A stretch of 64,000 nucleotides of DNA from Winogradskyella ludwigii. Its GTDB lineage: Bacteria > Bacteroidota > Bacteroidia > Flavobacteriales > Flavobacteriaceae. The DNA lies in NCBI RefSeq assembly GCF_013403985.1, contig NZ_JABFDF010000005.1, positions 248,001 to 312,000 on the forward strand, given 5' to 3'. Of this stretch, positions 19,734 to 30,449 are shown in pieces. Each line of letters starts with the position of its first letter. The stretch's first letter is position 1. The translations under genes were made by a program, and so were the position numbers. The notes beneath the pieces are model-generated. The model searched no databases. It had not been told where the DNA came from and was given only the letters and a program-made list of their open reading frames with translations.

Positions 19734-22466
19734 ATGAAGACAATCTTAAAGCTTTTCACGATGCTTTTTTGCGTGGTATCTTTCGCACAAACCACAATAA
19801 ATGGTAAAATTATAGACAATACCGGGTTACCACTACCTGGCGCAAATATTGTAGTAGTGGGTACAAGTACAGGTACCGTTTCAGATTTTGATGGGAACTA
19901 CACACTAACTGTAGACCAACAACCTCCTTTTTCAATCCGTATTAGTTATACAGGTTTTGAAACTCAAACTATTGAAATCACAACAAATAATCAAACCGTA
20001 AATATTACACTAGAAGAAGGAAATTCTCTTGATGAAGTTGTAATCTCTGCTTCAAGAACCCCTGAGCGAATTTTTGAATCTCCTGTAACTGTAGAACGTT
20101 TTGGCTTAAAAGAAATCAAAAACACAGCCTCTGCAGATTTTTATGGTGGTTTAGAAAGTTTAAAAGGTGTTGATGTAAACACCAGTAGTTTAACGTTTAA
20201 ATCCGTAAACACTAGAGGTTTTGCAACCACTGCTAATACGCGTTTTATGCAATTAGTTGACGGAATGGACAACTCTACTCCTGCATTAAATTTCCCTATC
20301 GGAAATCTTGTTGGTATGGTTGAAACAGATGTTCATAGTGTAGAATTACTACCTGGAGCCTCTTCTGCTTTATACGGAGCAAATGCCTTTAACGGTATCT
20401 TATTTATGCGAAGTAAAAACCCATTTGATCAGCAAGGCATAAGAGCAGTCATTAAGAAAGGGATTACATCTCAAAAAGCCGCTGGTGATAATGAGTATAC
20501 AGATATTGGTATTAGTATGGCTTATAAATTCAGCGATAAATTTGCAGCAAAAGTTAACTTCGGTTATTTAAACGGTACAGATTGGGCTGCAAATAGCGAC
20601 GTAGATAGTGATAGATTTGGAGGTACTAGAGCGACTAACTTAAACTATAACGGTATCAATGTTTATGGAGATGAAGTTTCTGCAAATATTAATGATTTAG
20701 CTGGCGGAACTGGTATTGTCCCAGACGTTTTTGTAAGTAGAACAGGTTATGAAGAACGTTATTTAACAGAATATAAAGCGCAAAGTATCAAAGCGGATTG
20801 GGGATTATATTACCGTCCAATAGAAGATAGTAATTTTGAAATCCAATATATCGGAAAAGTGGGTACAGGTACTACAATTTACCAAGGGACTAACCGATAT
20901 AATATTGATGGATTCTTTCAAGAACAACATAAGATAGAGCTTAAAAACGATAATTACTTTGTAAGAGGTTATGTTGTAGCAGATAAAGCTGGTGATTCTT
21001 ATGATATGGTATTTACTGGAATTAACATTAACAGAGCTTGGAAAAGTGATGCCGATTGGTTTGGAGATTATATCAATACTTACGTAGCAGCGACATTAGG
21101 AGGTGGAGCTACAGATACACAAGCACATGCGGCTGCTAGAGCTGCTGCTGAGAACGGAAGGTTTGCTCCAGGATCTACAGAATTTAAAAATGCGTTTAAC
21201 AGAATCATTCAAGATCCAGATTTAGCAACAGGATCTCAATTCCAAGATGCATCTAAATACTACCATGCAGATGGTAACTATAATTTTAGTCATTTAACTG
21301 ACATTGCAGATATCCAAGTTGGTGGATCTTACAGAAAATATAAATTAAACTCTTTTGGTTCAATTTATACGGATTATGATGGACCAATCGATTATAGTGA
21401 ATTTGGTGTATATACTCAAGTTCAAAAAGATTTAGAACTTAGTGAAGAAATGAAATTAAAAATAACGGCTTCTGCACGTTATGATAAGTCAGAGTATTTT
21501 GATGGATTTATTTCACCTAGATTATCGTTAGGGCTAACATTAAACGAAAACCATAACATTAGAGCATCTGCTCAAACAGGTTTCAGAAATCCTACTACGC
21601 AAGATTTATTTATTGGATTAGATGCTGGTAGAGCAATATTAGTCGGTTCTGCTCCAGATAATTTAGATCGCTATACTAGAGATTTCACAGCAAGTGATGG
21701 AACTGTCTATACACAAACTGGTGGTGCTGCTTATAATAATTCTTATACAGCAACTTCGGTACAACAATTAGCTGCAACTGGCGACCCTTCTGTTTTAGAA
21801 ATCGCTAATCCAAACCTTGTTTCTCCAGAAAAAGTATCTTCTATAGAAGTGGGATATAGAGGAAAAATCAATAAAGTGATTATAGATTTTAGTACGTATT
21901 ATAACAAATACCAAGATTTTATTTCTTCAGAAGTGGTAATAGCACCATTATACGGATCAGTAGCAGATGGCTCTGCTGTAGCCGCTATAGCGAGTAGTGA
22001 TTTCACAACATATAGTGCTTACACAAACTCTGATGTAGATGTTAATTCTTATGGAGCTTCATTAGGCGTGTCAACTAAAGTAATGGGAGATTTTGATTTA
22101 GGTGGAAGTTATACATTCACGAAACAAGATTTTGACCAAGCTGCAAACCCTAATTTCGAAACTAACTTTAACACACCAGAGCATAAATTTAAAGCGCATT
22201 TTGGTAACACAGAGTTATTTAAAAACTTCGGATTTAATGTCGCTTATAGATTTAGTGACGATTATTTCTGGGAAGCAACATTTGGTGATGGTGTAGTACC
22301 AGAATTCCATACCGTAGATGCACAAATTAATTACAAAATCCCAGCATTGAAATCGACTATTAAAATAGGTGGTACAAACATTGGTGGTAAAGAATATTTC
22401 ACTGTATTTGGATCAGGTCATATAGGATCAATGTATTATGCTTCTTGGACAATTAATAACTTATAA
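19734..22466 (+). CDS. TonB-dependent outer-membrane receptor with carboxypeptidase-regulatory-like N-domain
   Basis: 910 residues. Signal peptide at 1-18 (LFTMLFCVVSFAQ). A CarboxypepD_reg-like beta-sandwich spans about 20-105 (INGKIIDNTGLPLPGANIVV; VSDFDGNYTLTV). A plug domain follows with SLDEVVISASRTPERIFESPVTVER and LPGASSALYGANAFNGILFM. The remainder is a long beta-barrel ending SMYYASWTINNL. It imports an unknown substrate using the TonB energy system. The next gene, an SGNH-like lipoprotein, starts 10 bp after the stop and is probably its surface partner, in the way SusD-type lipoproteins partner SusC. It is not SusC-length and there is no SusD homologue here. Confidence 0.93.
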   Translation: MKTILKLFTMLFCVVSFAQTTINGKIIDNTGLPLPGANIVVVGTSTGTVSDFDGNYTLTVDQQPPFSIRISYTGFETQTIEITTNNQTVNITLEEGNSLDEVVISASRTPERIFESPVTVERFGLKEIKNTASADFYGGLESLKGVDVNTSSLTFKSVNTRGFATTANTRFMQLVDGMDNSTPALNFPIGNLVGMVETDVHSVELLPGASSALYGANAFNGILFMRSKNPFDQQGIRAVIKKGITSQKAAGDNEYTDIGISMAYKFSDKFAAKVNFGYLNGTDWAANSDVDSDRFGGTRATNLNYNGINVYGDEVSANINDLAGGTGIVPDVFVSRTGYEERYLTEYKAQSIKADWGLYYRPIEDSNFEIQYIGKVGTGTTIYQGTNRYNIDGFFQEQHKIELKNDNYFVRGYVVADKAGDSYDMVFTGININRAWKSDADWFGDYINTYVAATLGGGATDTQAHAAARAAAENGRFAPGSTEFKNAFNRIIQDPDLATGSQFQDASKYYHADGNYNFSHLTDIADIQVGGSYRKYKLNSFGSIYTDYDGPIDYSEFGVYTQVQKDLELSEEMKLKITASARYDKSEYFDGFISPRLSLGLTLNENHNIRASAQTGFRNPTTQDLFIGLDAGRAILVGSAPDNLDRYTRDFTASDGTVYTQTGGAAYNNSYTATSVQQLAATGDPSVLEIANPNLVSPEKVSSIEVGYRGKINKVIIDFSTYYNKYQDFISSEVVIAPLYGSVADGSAVAAIASSDFTTYSAYTNSDVDVNSYGASLGVSTKVMGDFDLGGSYTFTKQDFDQAANPNFETNFNTPEHKFKAHFGNTELFKNFGFNVAYRFSDDYFWEATFGDGVVPEFHTVDAQINYKIPALKSTIKIGGTNIGGKEYFTVFGSGHIGSMYYASWTINNL

Positions 22467-22476
22467 AAAACACAAA

Positions 22477-24099
22477 ATGAAAAATATAAAATATTTATTA
22501 CTGTCAGCTGTCCTTATTGGATTTACAGCATGTAATGATGAAGAAGATTTTGAAGACCAATTAGACAATCCTACTACAGAGGTAATATTACCAGCATTAA
22601 CACAAGGTGAAGCTGATTTCTCAAAGTATATTGCCGTAGGAGCTTCGTTTTCTGGAGGCTTTATGGATAACGCTTTATTTATTGCTGGTCAGCAAAGTTC
22701 TTTTCCTTATTTATTATCTCAAAAGTTTGCCTTTGTAGGTGGTGGTAGCTTTACTTTACCCTTAATGGAAGACAATATTGGAGGGTTTGTATTAGGTACA
22801 ACAGTAGTATCTCCACCAAGACTTTACTTTAATGGCAGTGGTCCTACTCTTTTACCAGCAACACCAACAACAGAAATTACAGATGTATTATCTGGACCAT
22901 TTAATAATTATGGTATTCCTGGTGCTAAAAGTTTTCACCTAGGCATAGCAGGTTACGGTACATTAAATCCATATTTTGGAAGAATGGCATCAAGTCCTAC
23001 AGCAACTATTTTAGGTGATGCAGTGGCTCAAAACCCAACATTTTTTACCTTATCTGAAATAGGAGGAAATGATGTTCTATCGTATGCAACATCTGGAGGA
23101 ACAGGTGTAGATCAAACCAATAATTTAGACCCATCAACTTATGGTTCAAATGATATAACAGATCCTAATGTATTTGCAGCGTCATTTTCGACAACTGTAG
23201 ATGCCTTAATGGCAAACGGCGCAAAAGGTGTGGTTGCTAATCTTCCTTACATTACAACATTAGCACATTTTACAACAGTACCTCACAATCCATTAGACCC
23301 AACAAATGAAGCTTTCGGACCTCAGATTCCATTATTGAATTCAATCTTCGGAGCTTTAAATCCAATTTTTAATGCTGTAGATCCAAGTAGAGCCATTGTT
23401 TTTTCTGAAACAGCTGCAAGTGCTGTAGTTATTAAAGATGAGACGCTTGACGATATTTCTGCTACAATCGCAGGTGCCTTAAATGCAAGTCCAACATTCC
23501 CTGCTTTTATTGCACAATTTGGATTACCTGAAGCAGCTGCTCCATTAGTAGCTAATTTATTAGCTAATACTTATGGACAGACAAGACAAGCTACTAACAC
23601 AGATTTATTAGTATTACCAAGCAGTTCTGTAATTGGTACCGTAAATGAAGACTATGCTGCTGCATTACAATTACAAGGGTTACCAGAAACACTTGCTGCG
23701 CAATTTGCAGCAGAAGGAATTACACTTCCTTTAGAAGACAAATGGGTTTTAATTCCAAGTGAACAATTCGCTATAAACACAGCGACCGATGCTTATAATG
23801 AAACTATTAATGCTATAGCAACAAGTAAAGGACTTGCTTTTGTAGATTTTAAATCAATTTTAGAACAAGCATCTACAACAGGCTTTGCATCTGGAGATTT
23901 TATTCTAACTACAGATTTAGTGTCTGGAGGCTTAATAAGTTTAGACGGAGTTCATTTAACATCTAGGGGCTATGCCTTAATGGCAAATGAGATGATGAAA
24001 GCTATTGATGTAACTTATGGATCAAATTTTGAAGCTTCTGGTAATTTAGTAGATCCAGGAGAATACCCAACAAATTACCCACCTACATTACTACAGTAA
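22477..24099 (+). CDS. SGNH/GDSL-like surface lipoprotein
   Basis: The frame is open from 22438, inside the receptor gene. The ATG at 22477 yields a proper lipoprotein signal (KYLLLSAVLIGFTAC, Cys at about 19), giving 540 residues. GDSL-hydrolase blocks are recognisable but altered. Block I reads AVGASFSGG (the usual GDS is GAS, catalytic Ser kept). Block III is EIGGNDVLSY (GxND). Block V is DGVHLTSRGYALMANEM, with the catalytic Asp-x-x-His. It is probably an outer-membrane lipid- or ester-processing hydrolase cotranscribed with the upstream TonB receptor. The substrate is unknown. Confidence 0.8.
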   Translation: MKNIKYLLLSAVLIGFTACNDEEDFEDQLDNPTTEVILPALTQGEADFSKYIAVGASFSGGFMDNALFIAGQQSSFPYLLSQKFAFVGGGSFTLPLMEDNIGGFVLGTTVVSPPRLYFNGSGPTLLPATPTTEITDVLSGPFNNYGIPGAKSFHLGIAGYGTLNPYFGRMASSPTATILGDAVAQNPTFFTLSEIGGNDVLSYATSGGTGVDQTNNLDPSTYGSNDITDPNVFAASFSTTVDALMANGAKGVVANLPYITTLAHFTTVPHNPLDPTNEAFGPQIPLLNSIFGALNPIFNAVDPSRAIVFSETAASAVVIKDETLDDISATIAGALNASPTFPAFIAQFGLPEAAAPLVANLLANTYGQTRQATNTDLLVLPSSSVIGTVNEDYAAALQLQGLPETLAAQFAAEGITLPLEDKWVLIPSEQFAINTATDAYNETINAIATSKGLAFVDFKSILEQASTTGFASGDFILTTDLVSGGLISLDGVHLTSRGYALMANEMMKAIDVTYGSNFEASGNLVDPGEYPTNYPPTLLQ

Positions 24100-24122
24100 A
24101 AACAAAGTATATATCACGATAA

Positions 24123-24149
24123 AAAACGCTCTCATATTGGGGGCGTTTT
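24123..24149 (+). terminator. Hairpin terminator after the SGNH-like lipoprotein
   Basis: AAAACGC (24123-24129) and GCGTTTT (24143-24149), with further weak pairs towards the loop, ending in TTTTC. It lies 23 bp after the stop codon. Confidence 0.65.
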
Positions 24150-24200
24150 CTATGCTTAAAAAAGCCATAAATTTTGACGGAGTATTTAAAATAAAACTCA

Positions 24201-24208
24201 TATCTTTG
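24201..24208 (+). promoter_or_regulatory. atpD: -7 promoter element for atpDC
   Basis: TATCTTTG followed by CA fits TAnnTTTG closely. A TTTTG at 24172-24176 lies 24 nt upstream, somewhat far for a -33 element. The leader to the atpD ATG is about 80 nt. Confidence 0.55.
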
Positions 24209-24245
24209 CAGCGCGAAAAACCGAGGTATTCAAGTAGATTGATAA

Positions 24246-25802
<1,557 letters not shown>

Positions 25803-25870
25803 TTGGTTTATAATTGTTGGTTACTAATTTTTCTAACAATCATCTACTAACAACAAACAACTAAAAGAAT

Positions 25871-26146
25871 ATGTATTTAGAAATTGTATCACCAGAAGCC
25901 ACATTATTTAACGGAGAAGTAACTTCAGTTACAGTTCCTGGAGTTAATGGAGAGTTTGAAATGTTAACAAATCACGCACCTATTGTCTCTATTCTCAAAG
26001 AAGGACATGTAAAAGTTGCTGGTAATATTCAGTTAGATGAGGACGTTGAAGCTAAATTCACAAAATCTGATAAAGGAGTATGGTTAGCAATCAATTCTGG
26101 TACTCTAGAGATGAAAGATAATAAGCTAATTATTTTAGCGGATTAA
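25871..26146 (+). CDS. atpC: ATP synthase F1 subunit epsilon (short form)
   Basis: 91 residues: MYLEIVSPEATLFNGEVTSVTVPGVNGEFEMLTNHAPIVS is the N-terminal beta-sandwich of epsilon. The usual C-terminal two-helix inhibitory domain (full length about 130-140 aa) is absent, as is common in Bacteroidota. Without it, the helical inhibition of ATP hydrolysis is not expected. It lies just after atpD and is followed by a strong terminator. Confidence 0.95.
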   Translation: MYLEIVSPEATLFNGEVTSVTVPGVNGEFEMLTNHAPIVSILKEGHVKVAGNIQLDEDVEAKFTKSDKGVWLAINSGTLEMKDNKLIILAD

Positions 26147-26167
26147 TTCCTTCATTATATAAATTAT

Positions 26168-26201
26168 AAAAGCGCGAAATATTACATTTCGCGCTTTTTT
26201 T
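26168..26201 (+). terminator. Rho-independent terminator after atpC
   Basis: Perfect 13-bp stem, AAAAGCGCGAAAT (26168-26180) with ATTTCGCGCTTTT (26186-26198), 5-nt loop, T run to 26201. Confidence 0.92.
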
Positions 26202-26329
26202 ATGCTTATTTATTGGTGTTTAACATGATTACTTAATCAATTCCTATTAAACTCTAAATTTTTATAAGTTAGTCACTTTCAAGTCTTGTGTCTTTGTTCT
26301 AACAGCAAAGCGTTCTAATTTTTAATAAC

Positions 26330-27097
26330 CTACATGCGCTTTACAGCTTCTAATTCTACTTTCAATTCTTGAAATAGCATCATAATACTGCTCAGTTTTA
26401 ATTCCTTTTCATCATATTCTTGGGTATTGATGCAACAGGTAAATTCCCAAATTTCTAAAATCGTTTCACGAGCCACTAAATACGGTTGATAGGTTTTGTT
26501 GTCTGAACTTAATAATAAGTTCCTCGTATCTCCTTCTGGAATATAAACACGCTTATAAACCAAACCATCATCTTTAGTTAAGATAATATAAGTCCGTCCG
26601 TTTTTAACATCAGTAATGTCTTCTGTAAATTTGGCGACTATAAAAGCCCCATCTTTTACAGGCAACATAGAATCTCCTTTAATAGGAAATGCGCGGTGCG
26701 TGCCTGTAGGCAAAAACGGCAATTTAATTTTTTGAAGCTGCTCTATATATTCCGGATCATCATAACCCGATAAATAACCTGCAGAGGCCTTTGTAGGTAT
26801 AATTTCAATGAGATCTTCATTATTCTCATTTACAGTCACAGGAAACAATACACGCTTATTCCCTACTTCTATAAACGACGTATCTTTTGCTTTACGTAGA
26901 TCATTCTTTACCAAAATATCAATAGGAATATCAAAAAAGTTAGACAAGTCTATTAAACGGTCTATTGGTGGCTCAGAACGCCCTTCTTCGTAAGAACCCA
27001 CAACAGAGCGTGTCCAGTTAAGTTCATCAGCAAAACGCTCTTGAGATAGCTTCCTTAGCGAGCGTAAATGTTTTATGTTGGCTTGTATGGGTTTCAT
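26330..27097 (-). CDS. XRE-S24 (LexA/CI-like) self-cleaving transcriptional repressor
   Basis: 255 residues. An N-terminal XRE helix-turn-helix spans about 8-62 (LRSLRKLSQERFADEL; VVGSYEEGRSEPP). The C-terminal S24 peptidase domain has the full autocleavage set: cleavage site Ala106-Gly107 (KASAGYLSG), nucleophile Ser143 (IKGDSMLPV) and general-base Lys182 (GLVYKRVYI). LexA/CI/UmuD relatives cleave themselves when stimulated by the RecA filament. It is divergent from the DnaE-like polymerase gene with 106 bp between starts, and a Y-family polymerase follows. It is therefore the likely damage-responsive repressor of that cassette and of itself. That role is inferred; the catalytic residues are seen directly. 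Confidence 0.9.
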   Translation of the reverse strand: MKPIQANIKHLRSLRKLSQERFADELNWTRSVVGSYEEGRSEPPIDRLIDLSNFFDIPIDILVKNDLRKAKDTSFIEVGNKRVLFPVTVNENNEDLIEIIPTKASAGYLSGYDDPEYIEQLQKIKLPFLPTGTHRAFPIKGDSMLPVKDGAFIVAKFTEDITDVKNGRTYIILTKDDGLVYKRVYIPEGDTRNLLLSSDNKTYQPYLVARETILEIWEFTCCINTQEYDEKELKLSSIMMLFQELKVELEAVKRM

Positions 27098-27103
27098 ATT
27101 TAT

Positions 27104-27121
27104 TTCCCAAGAAAGTGGGAA
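27104..27121. promoter_or_regulatory. Inverted repeat in the leader of the XRE-S24 repressor gene
   Basis: TTCCCAAGAAAGTGGGAA: 6-bp arms TTCCCA/TGGGAA around a 6-bp centre, starting 7 bp upstream of the repressor start codon. It could be an autoregulatory operator or an mRNA hairpin masking the start. Confidence 0.4.
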
Positions 27122-27139
27122 TCTTTTTTATTTAATATT

Positions 27140-27175
27140 ACTACAAATGTAAGCAATAAAAACTACATATAGTAG
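27140..27175. promoter_or_regulatory. Tandem operator-like sites between repressor and dnaE-like gene
   Basis: Two similar imperfect palindromes: ACTACAAATGTAAG (27140-27153) and ACTACATATAGTAG (27162-27175), 22 bp apart, about two helical turns. Site 1 contains the repressor's own -7 element on the minus strand (TACATTTG, 27144-27151). Site 2 ends one base before the dnaE-like gene's -7 element (TAATTTTA, 27177-27184). This layout would let one protein shut both promoters. The XRE-S24 product is the obvious candidate. Confidence 0.5.
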
Positions 27176-27176
27176 C

Positions 27177-27184
27177 TAATTTTA
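27177..27184 (+). promoter_or_regulatory. -7 promoter element of the dnaE-like gene
   Basis: TAATTTTA, one mismatch from TAnnTTTG, 20 bp before the ATG at 27204 and directly next to operator-like site 2. Confidence 0.4.
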
Positions 27185-27203
27185 CAGTCTAGCTTTTTTA
27201 TTT

Positions 27204-30200
27204 ATGTATTTAAATTGTCACACCTACTACAGTCTTCGCTACGGAACCATAAAACCAGAGCAGCTCCTTGCTATTGCATCCGAAAACGGCGTTCAAACCC
27301 TTGCGTTAACCGATATCAATAGTACGTCTGCGTGTATGGACGTGATGCGTTTATCAAAAAAGTACAAAATAAAACCAGTGCTTGGAGTCGATTTTAGAAA
27401 TGGAGCACAGCAACAATTTATTCTTATAGCAAAAAACAACCAAGGATTTAAAAACATTAATACCTACCTGTCTAAATTTCTTCACAATCACAATTTGCAA
27501 ATTCCTGAACGCCCAGATGAAGATTTAGACGATTGTTTCGTGATTTATCCGTATCAAAACGACATAGATTTCGAATTAAAACCTAATGAGTTTTTAGGCA
27601 TTACACCTCAAGATCTTAATCGACTTAAATTTTCAAAATGGAATCAATTCAAACATAAACTCGTGGTCCTAAAAACAGTGTCCTTTCAGAATAAAAAAGG
27701 GTTCAACACCCATCGTTTACTACGTGCTATTGCAAATAACACCTTGTTAAGTAAACTACCAAAATCTGAAGAAGGTAAAGAAAGCGATATGATGCTACCG
27801 TATAACGACCTCTGCGAAACCTACTCAGAATTCCCAAACCTCATCAATAATACTGAGAAACTTTTAGAAGATTGTACCACCACGTTTGATTTTGAAAATA
27901 CCACACCCAAAAACCAAAAATGCCTCACTGAAAACGAAACTTCAGATTATAAATTATTAAAGAAACTAACTTACAACGGCATTAACTATCGGTACGGAAC
28001 AGACGTTGAACAAAAAGTTTATGATCGTATTGAAAAAGAGCTCGATATCATTAAAAAAAAAAGCTTCGTATCCTACTTTCTCATCAACTGGAAAATCTTA
28101 GAATACGCCCGAAATAAAAACTATTATTACGTTGGTCGTGGTAGTGGTGCCAATAGTATTATCGCCTATTTATTACAAATCACAGATGTAGATCCTATAG
28201 AACTCGATTTATATTTTGAACGTTTTATTAATCTCTTCCGTCAGAATCCACCAGATTTTGATCTCGATTTTTCTTGGCGAGATAGAGATGATATTACCAC
28301 CTATATTTTCAACACTTTTAAACACACAGCACTTATTGCGGTGTATAACACCTTTAAATTTAGAGCATCTATTCGCGAATTAGGGAAAGTTTTTGGCTTA
28401 CCAAAGTCCGAAATGGATAAACTCACTAGAGGAAAATACAGTACTAATCAGCTCGATCAATTATCGCAACTCGTCATCAAATACAGTACCTATATTGAAG
28501 GCTTCCCCAATTATTTAGGCATTCATGCTGGTGGAATTTTAATTTCAGAACAACCCATCCATTCGTATTGTGCCACATTTATGCCTCCAAAAGGGTTTGC
28601 GACGACGCAATTTGATATGGTCGTTGCAGAAGATATTGGACTTTATAAATTCGATATTCTGAGTCAACGTGGTTTAGGAAAAATAAAAGAAGCGGTAGAA
28701 ATTATTGACGAAAATTATAGCGACCAACCGCCTATTGATATTCATGATATAAAAGGGTTTAAAAAAGACGAACGCATAAAGGATTTGCTACGACATGCCA
28801 AAGCCATTGGTTGTTTTTATGTAGAATCTCCAGCCATGCGCATGCTCCTAAAAAAATTACAAGTCGATAATTATTTGGGCTTGGTGGCAGCAAGTTCTAT
28901 CATTAGGCCTGGCGTGGCTAAAAGTGGCATGATGCGCGAATATATTTTACGCTATCGTTATCCCGAAAAACGAAAAGAAGCACATCCTGTGTTGCAAAAA
29001 ATTATGCCAGAAACCTATGGAATTATGGTTTATCAAGAAGATGTCATTAAAGTTGCACACCTCTTTGGAGGTTTAGATTTGGGAGAATCGGATATGCTGC
29101 GTCGTGGTATGTCTGGAAAGTTTAGATCACGAGACGAGTTTGATAAAGTGAAACAAAAATTCTTTGACAATTGTATAAACGATGGCAAACCCGAAGCTTT
29201 AGTGACCGATATTTGGCGACAAATTGAAAGTTTTGCTGGCTATGCGTTTGCCAAAGGGCATTCGGCTTCTTATGCTGTTGAAAGTTATCAAAGCTTATTT
29301 TTAAAAGCTTACTATCCTCTAGAATACATGACCGCAACTATTAATAATTTCGGTGGATTTTACAGCACAGAACTTTATGTTCACGAAGCTAGAATGCACA
29401 ATGGTATCATTGAAGCTCCATGTATTAATAAATCGTTTACACAAACCATTATAAAAGAGAAAACGATCTACTTAGGCTTTATGTTTTTACAATCTTTAGA
29501 ATCTAAAACCATCAATCGTATACTGAATGAACGCGAAAAAAATGGCCACTTTCAATCGCTAGATGATTTTATAGAACGAGTTCCCATTTCTATAGAACAG
29601 ATATCCATTTTAATTAAAATCAATGCCTTTCGGTTTACAACAATTAACAAACGTGAATTGCTTTGGGAAGCGCATTTAAAAATTAGTAAAACGGTAGTAC
29701 AAGACGAGGTGATGACACTATTTAAAACCCAACGGATTAACTATAATACACCAGAATTGCCAAGTACAGACTTAGAAAATGCTTTCGATTCGATTGAATT
29801 GTTAGGATTTCCCATTTGTAATCCATTTTATTTATTAGAACAACATTCGATTAGTAATTTACGCGCTAAACACTTAAAACAACTAGAAAACAAACTTATT
29901 ATCATTGAAGGTTACTTGATTACCACAAAAAACACCAAAACATCGAATGGTAAAATGATGCATTTTGGAACGTTCTTAGATCGTGATGGTGATTTTATAG
30001 ATACGGTTCATTTCCCTCCTACTGTAGCCAAATATCCATTTAGAGGAAAAGGGATTTATAGCATCATAGGCAAAGTCATGGTAGAGTTTGATTGTGTTAC
30101 GATTGAAGTTTCAAAAATGGAACGCTTGGCAATTATTGAAGATCCACGTTACTCGGTAAAATCTTTGAATCCTACGTTTCAAAATAAACGAAGTTTTACC

Positions 30201-30224
30201 GATTTGAAAAGAGCCATCAGTTAA
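27204..30224 (+). CDS. Short DnaE-type DNA polymerase III alpha (DnaE2-like, error-prone candidate)
   Basis: C-family polymerase of 1006 residues, much shorter than replicative DnaE of Bacteroidota (roughly 1400+) and near DnaE2 size. The active-site acidic motif is PPDFDLDFSW (about 347-356). Family motifs continue with YVGRGSGANS, ASSIIRPGVAKSGM, GIMVYQEDV and ESFAGYAFAKGHSASYA. A C-terminal OB-fold is visible (LIIIEGYLITTKNTKTSNGKMM). The N-terminal PHP domain has lost metal ligands: the usual HxH is NCH (LNCHTYYSLRYG) and the usual TDHG is TDIN, so no PHP exonuclease activity is expected. Next to a DinB-type polymerase and an S24 repressor, a damage-induced translesion role is likely. Confidence 0.88.
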   Translation: MYLNCHTYYSLRYGTIKPEQLLAIASENGVQTLALTDINSTSACMDVMRLSKKYKIKPVLGVDFRNGAQQQFILIAKNNQGFKNINTYLSKFLHNHNLQIPERPDEDLDDCFVIYPYQNDIDFELKPNEFLGITPQDLNRLKFSKWNQFKHKLVVLKTVSFQNKKGFNTHRLLRAIANNTLLSKLPKSEEGKESDMMLPYNDLCETYSEFPNLINNTEKLLEDCTTTFDFENTTPKNQKCLTENETSDYKLLKKLTYNGINYRYGTDVEQKVYDRIEKELDIIKKKSFVSYFLINWKILEYARNKNYYYVGRGSGANSIIAYLLQITDVDPIELDLYFERFINLFRQNPPDFDLDFSWRDRDDITTYIFNTFKHTALIAVYNTFKFRASIRELGKVFGLPKSEMDKLTRGKYSTNQLDQLSQLVIKYSTYIEGFPNYLGIHAGGILISEQPIHSYCATFMPPKGFATTQFDMVVAEDIGLYKFDILSQRGLGKIKEAVEIIDENYSDQPPIDIHDIKGFKKDERIKDLLRHAKAIGCFYVESPAMRMLLKKLQVDNYLGLVAASSIIRPGVAKSGMMREYILRYRYPEKRKEAHPVLQKIMPETYGIMVYQEDVIKVAHLFGGLDLGESDMLRRGMSGKFRSRDEFDKVKQKFFDNCINDGKPEALVTDIWRQIESFAGYAFAKGHSASYAVESYQSLFLKAYYPLEYMTATINNFGGFYSTELYVHEARMHNGIIEAPCINKSFTQTIIKEKTIYLGFMFLQSLESKTINRILNEREKNGHFQSLDDFIERVPISIEQISILIKINAFRFTTINKRELLWEAHLKISKTVVQDEVMTLFKTQRINYNTPELPSTDLENAFDSIELLGFPICNPFYLLEQHSISNLRAKHLKQLENKLIIIEGYLITTKNTKTSNGKMMHFGTFLDRDGDFIDTVHFPPTVAKYPFRGKGIYSIIGKVMVEFDCVTIEVSKMERLAIIEDPRYSVKSLNPTFQNKRSFTDLKRAIS

Positions 30225-30246
30225 GGAATTTTAAAAAACAACATTT

Positions 30247-30297
30247 CGTCACTTCGAGTGATTTGCGAAGCATGAGTAAATTGTATCGAGAAGCATT
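30247..30297 (+). repeat. Interspersed repeat, copy 1
   Basis: About 51 bp beginning CGTCACTTCGAGTGA and ending GTATCGAGAAGCATT. A second copy lies at 30361-30412. It sits in the 225-bp gap between the two polymerase genes. Confidence 0.75.
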
Positions 30298-30360
30298 TTA
30301 TCCTGCAAGGTTTCTAAAACATTGTAGGTATAACTAAAAACATTTTAAAGAATAACATGG

Positions 30361-30412
30361 CGTCACTTCGAGTGAATTTGTGAGGCACGAGTAAATTGTA
30401 TCGAGAAGCATT
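30361..30412 (+). repeat. Interspersed repeat, copy 2
   Basis: Same element and orientation as 30247-30297. It differs mainly in the middle (AATTTGTGAGGCACGAG against ATTTGCGAAGCATGAG). It ends 37 bp before the Y-family polymerase start. Confidence 0.75.
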
Positions 30413-30449
30413 AATAATATTAAAATTTTAAAAAGATATAATACTAAAA

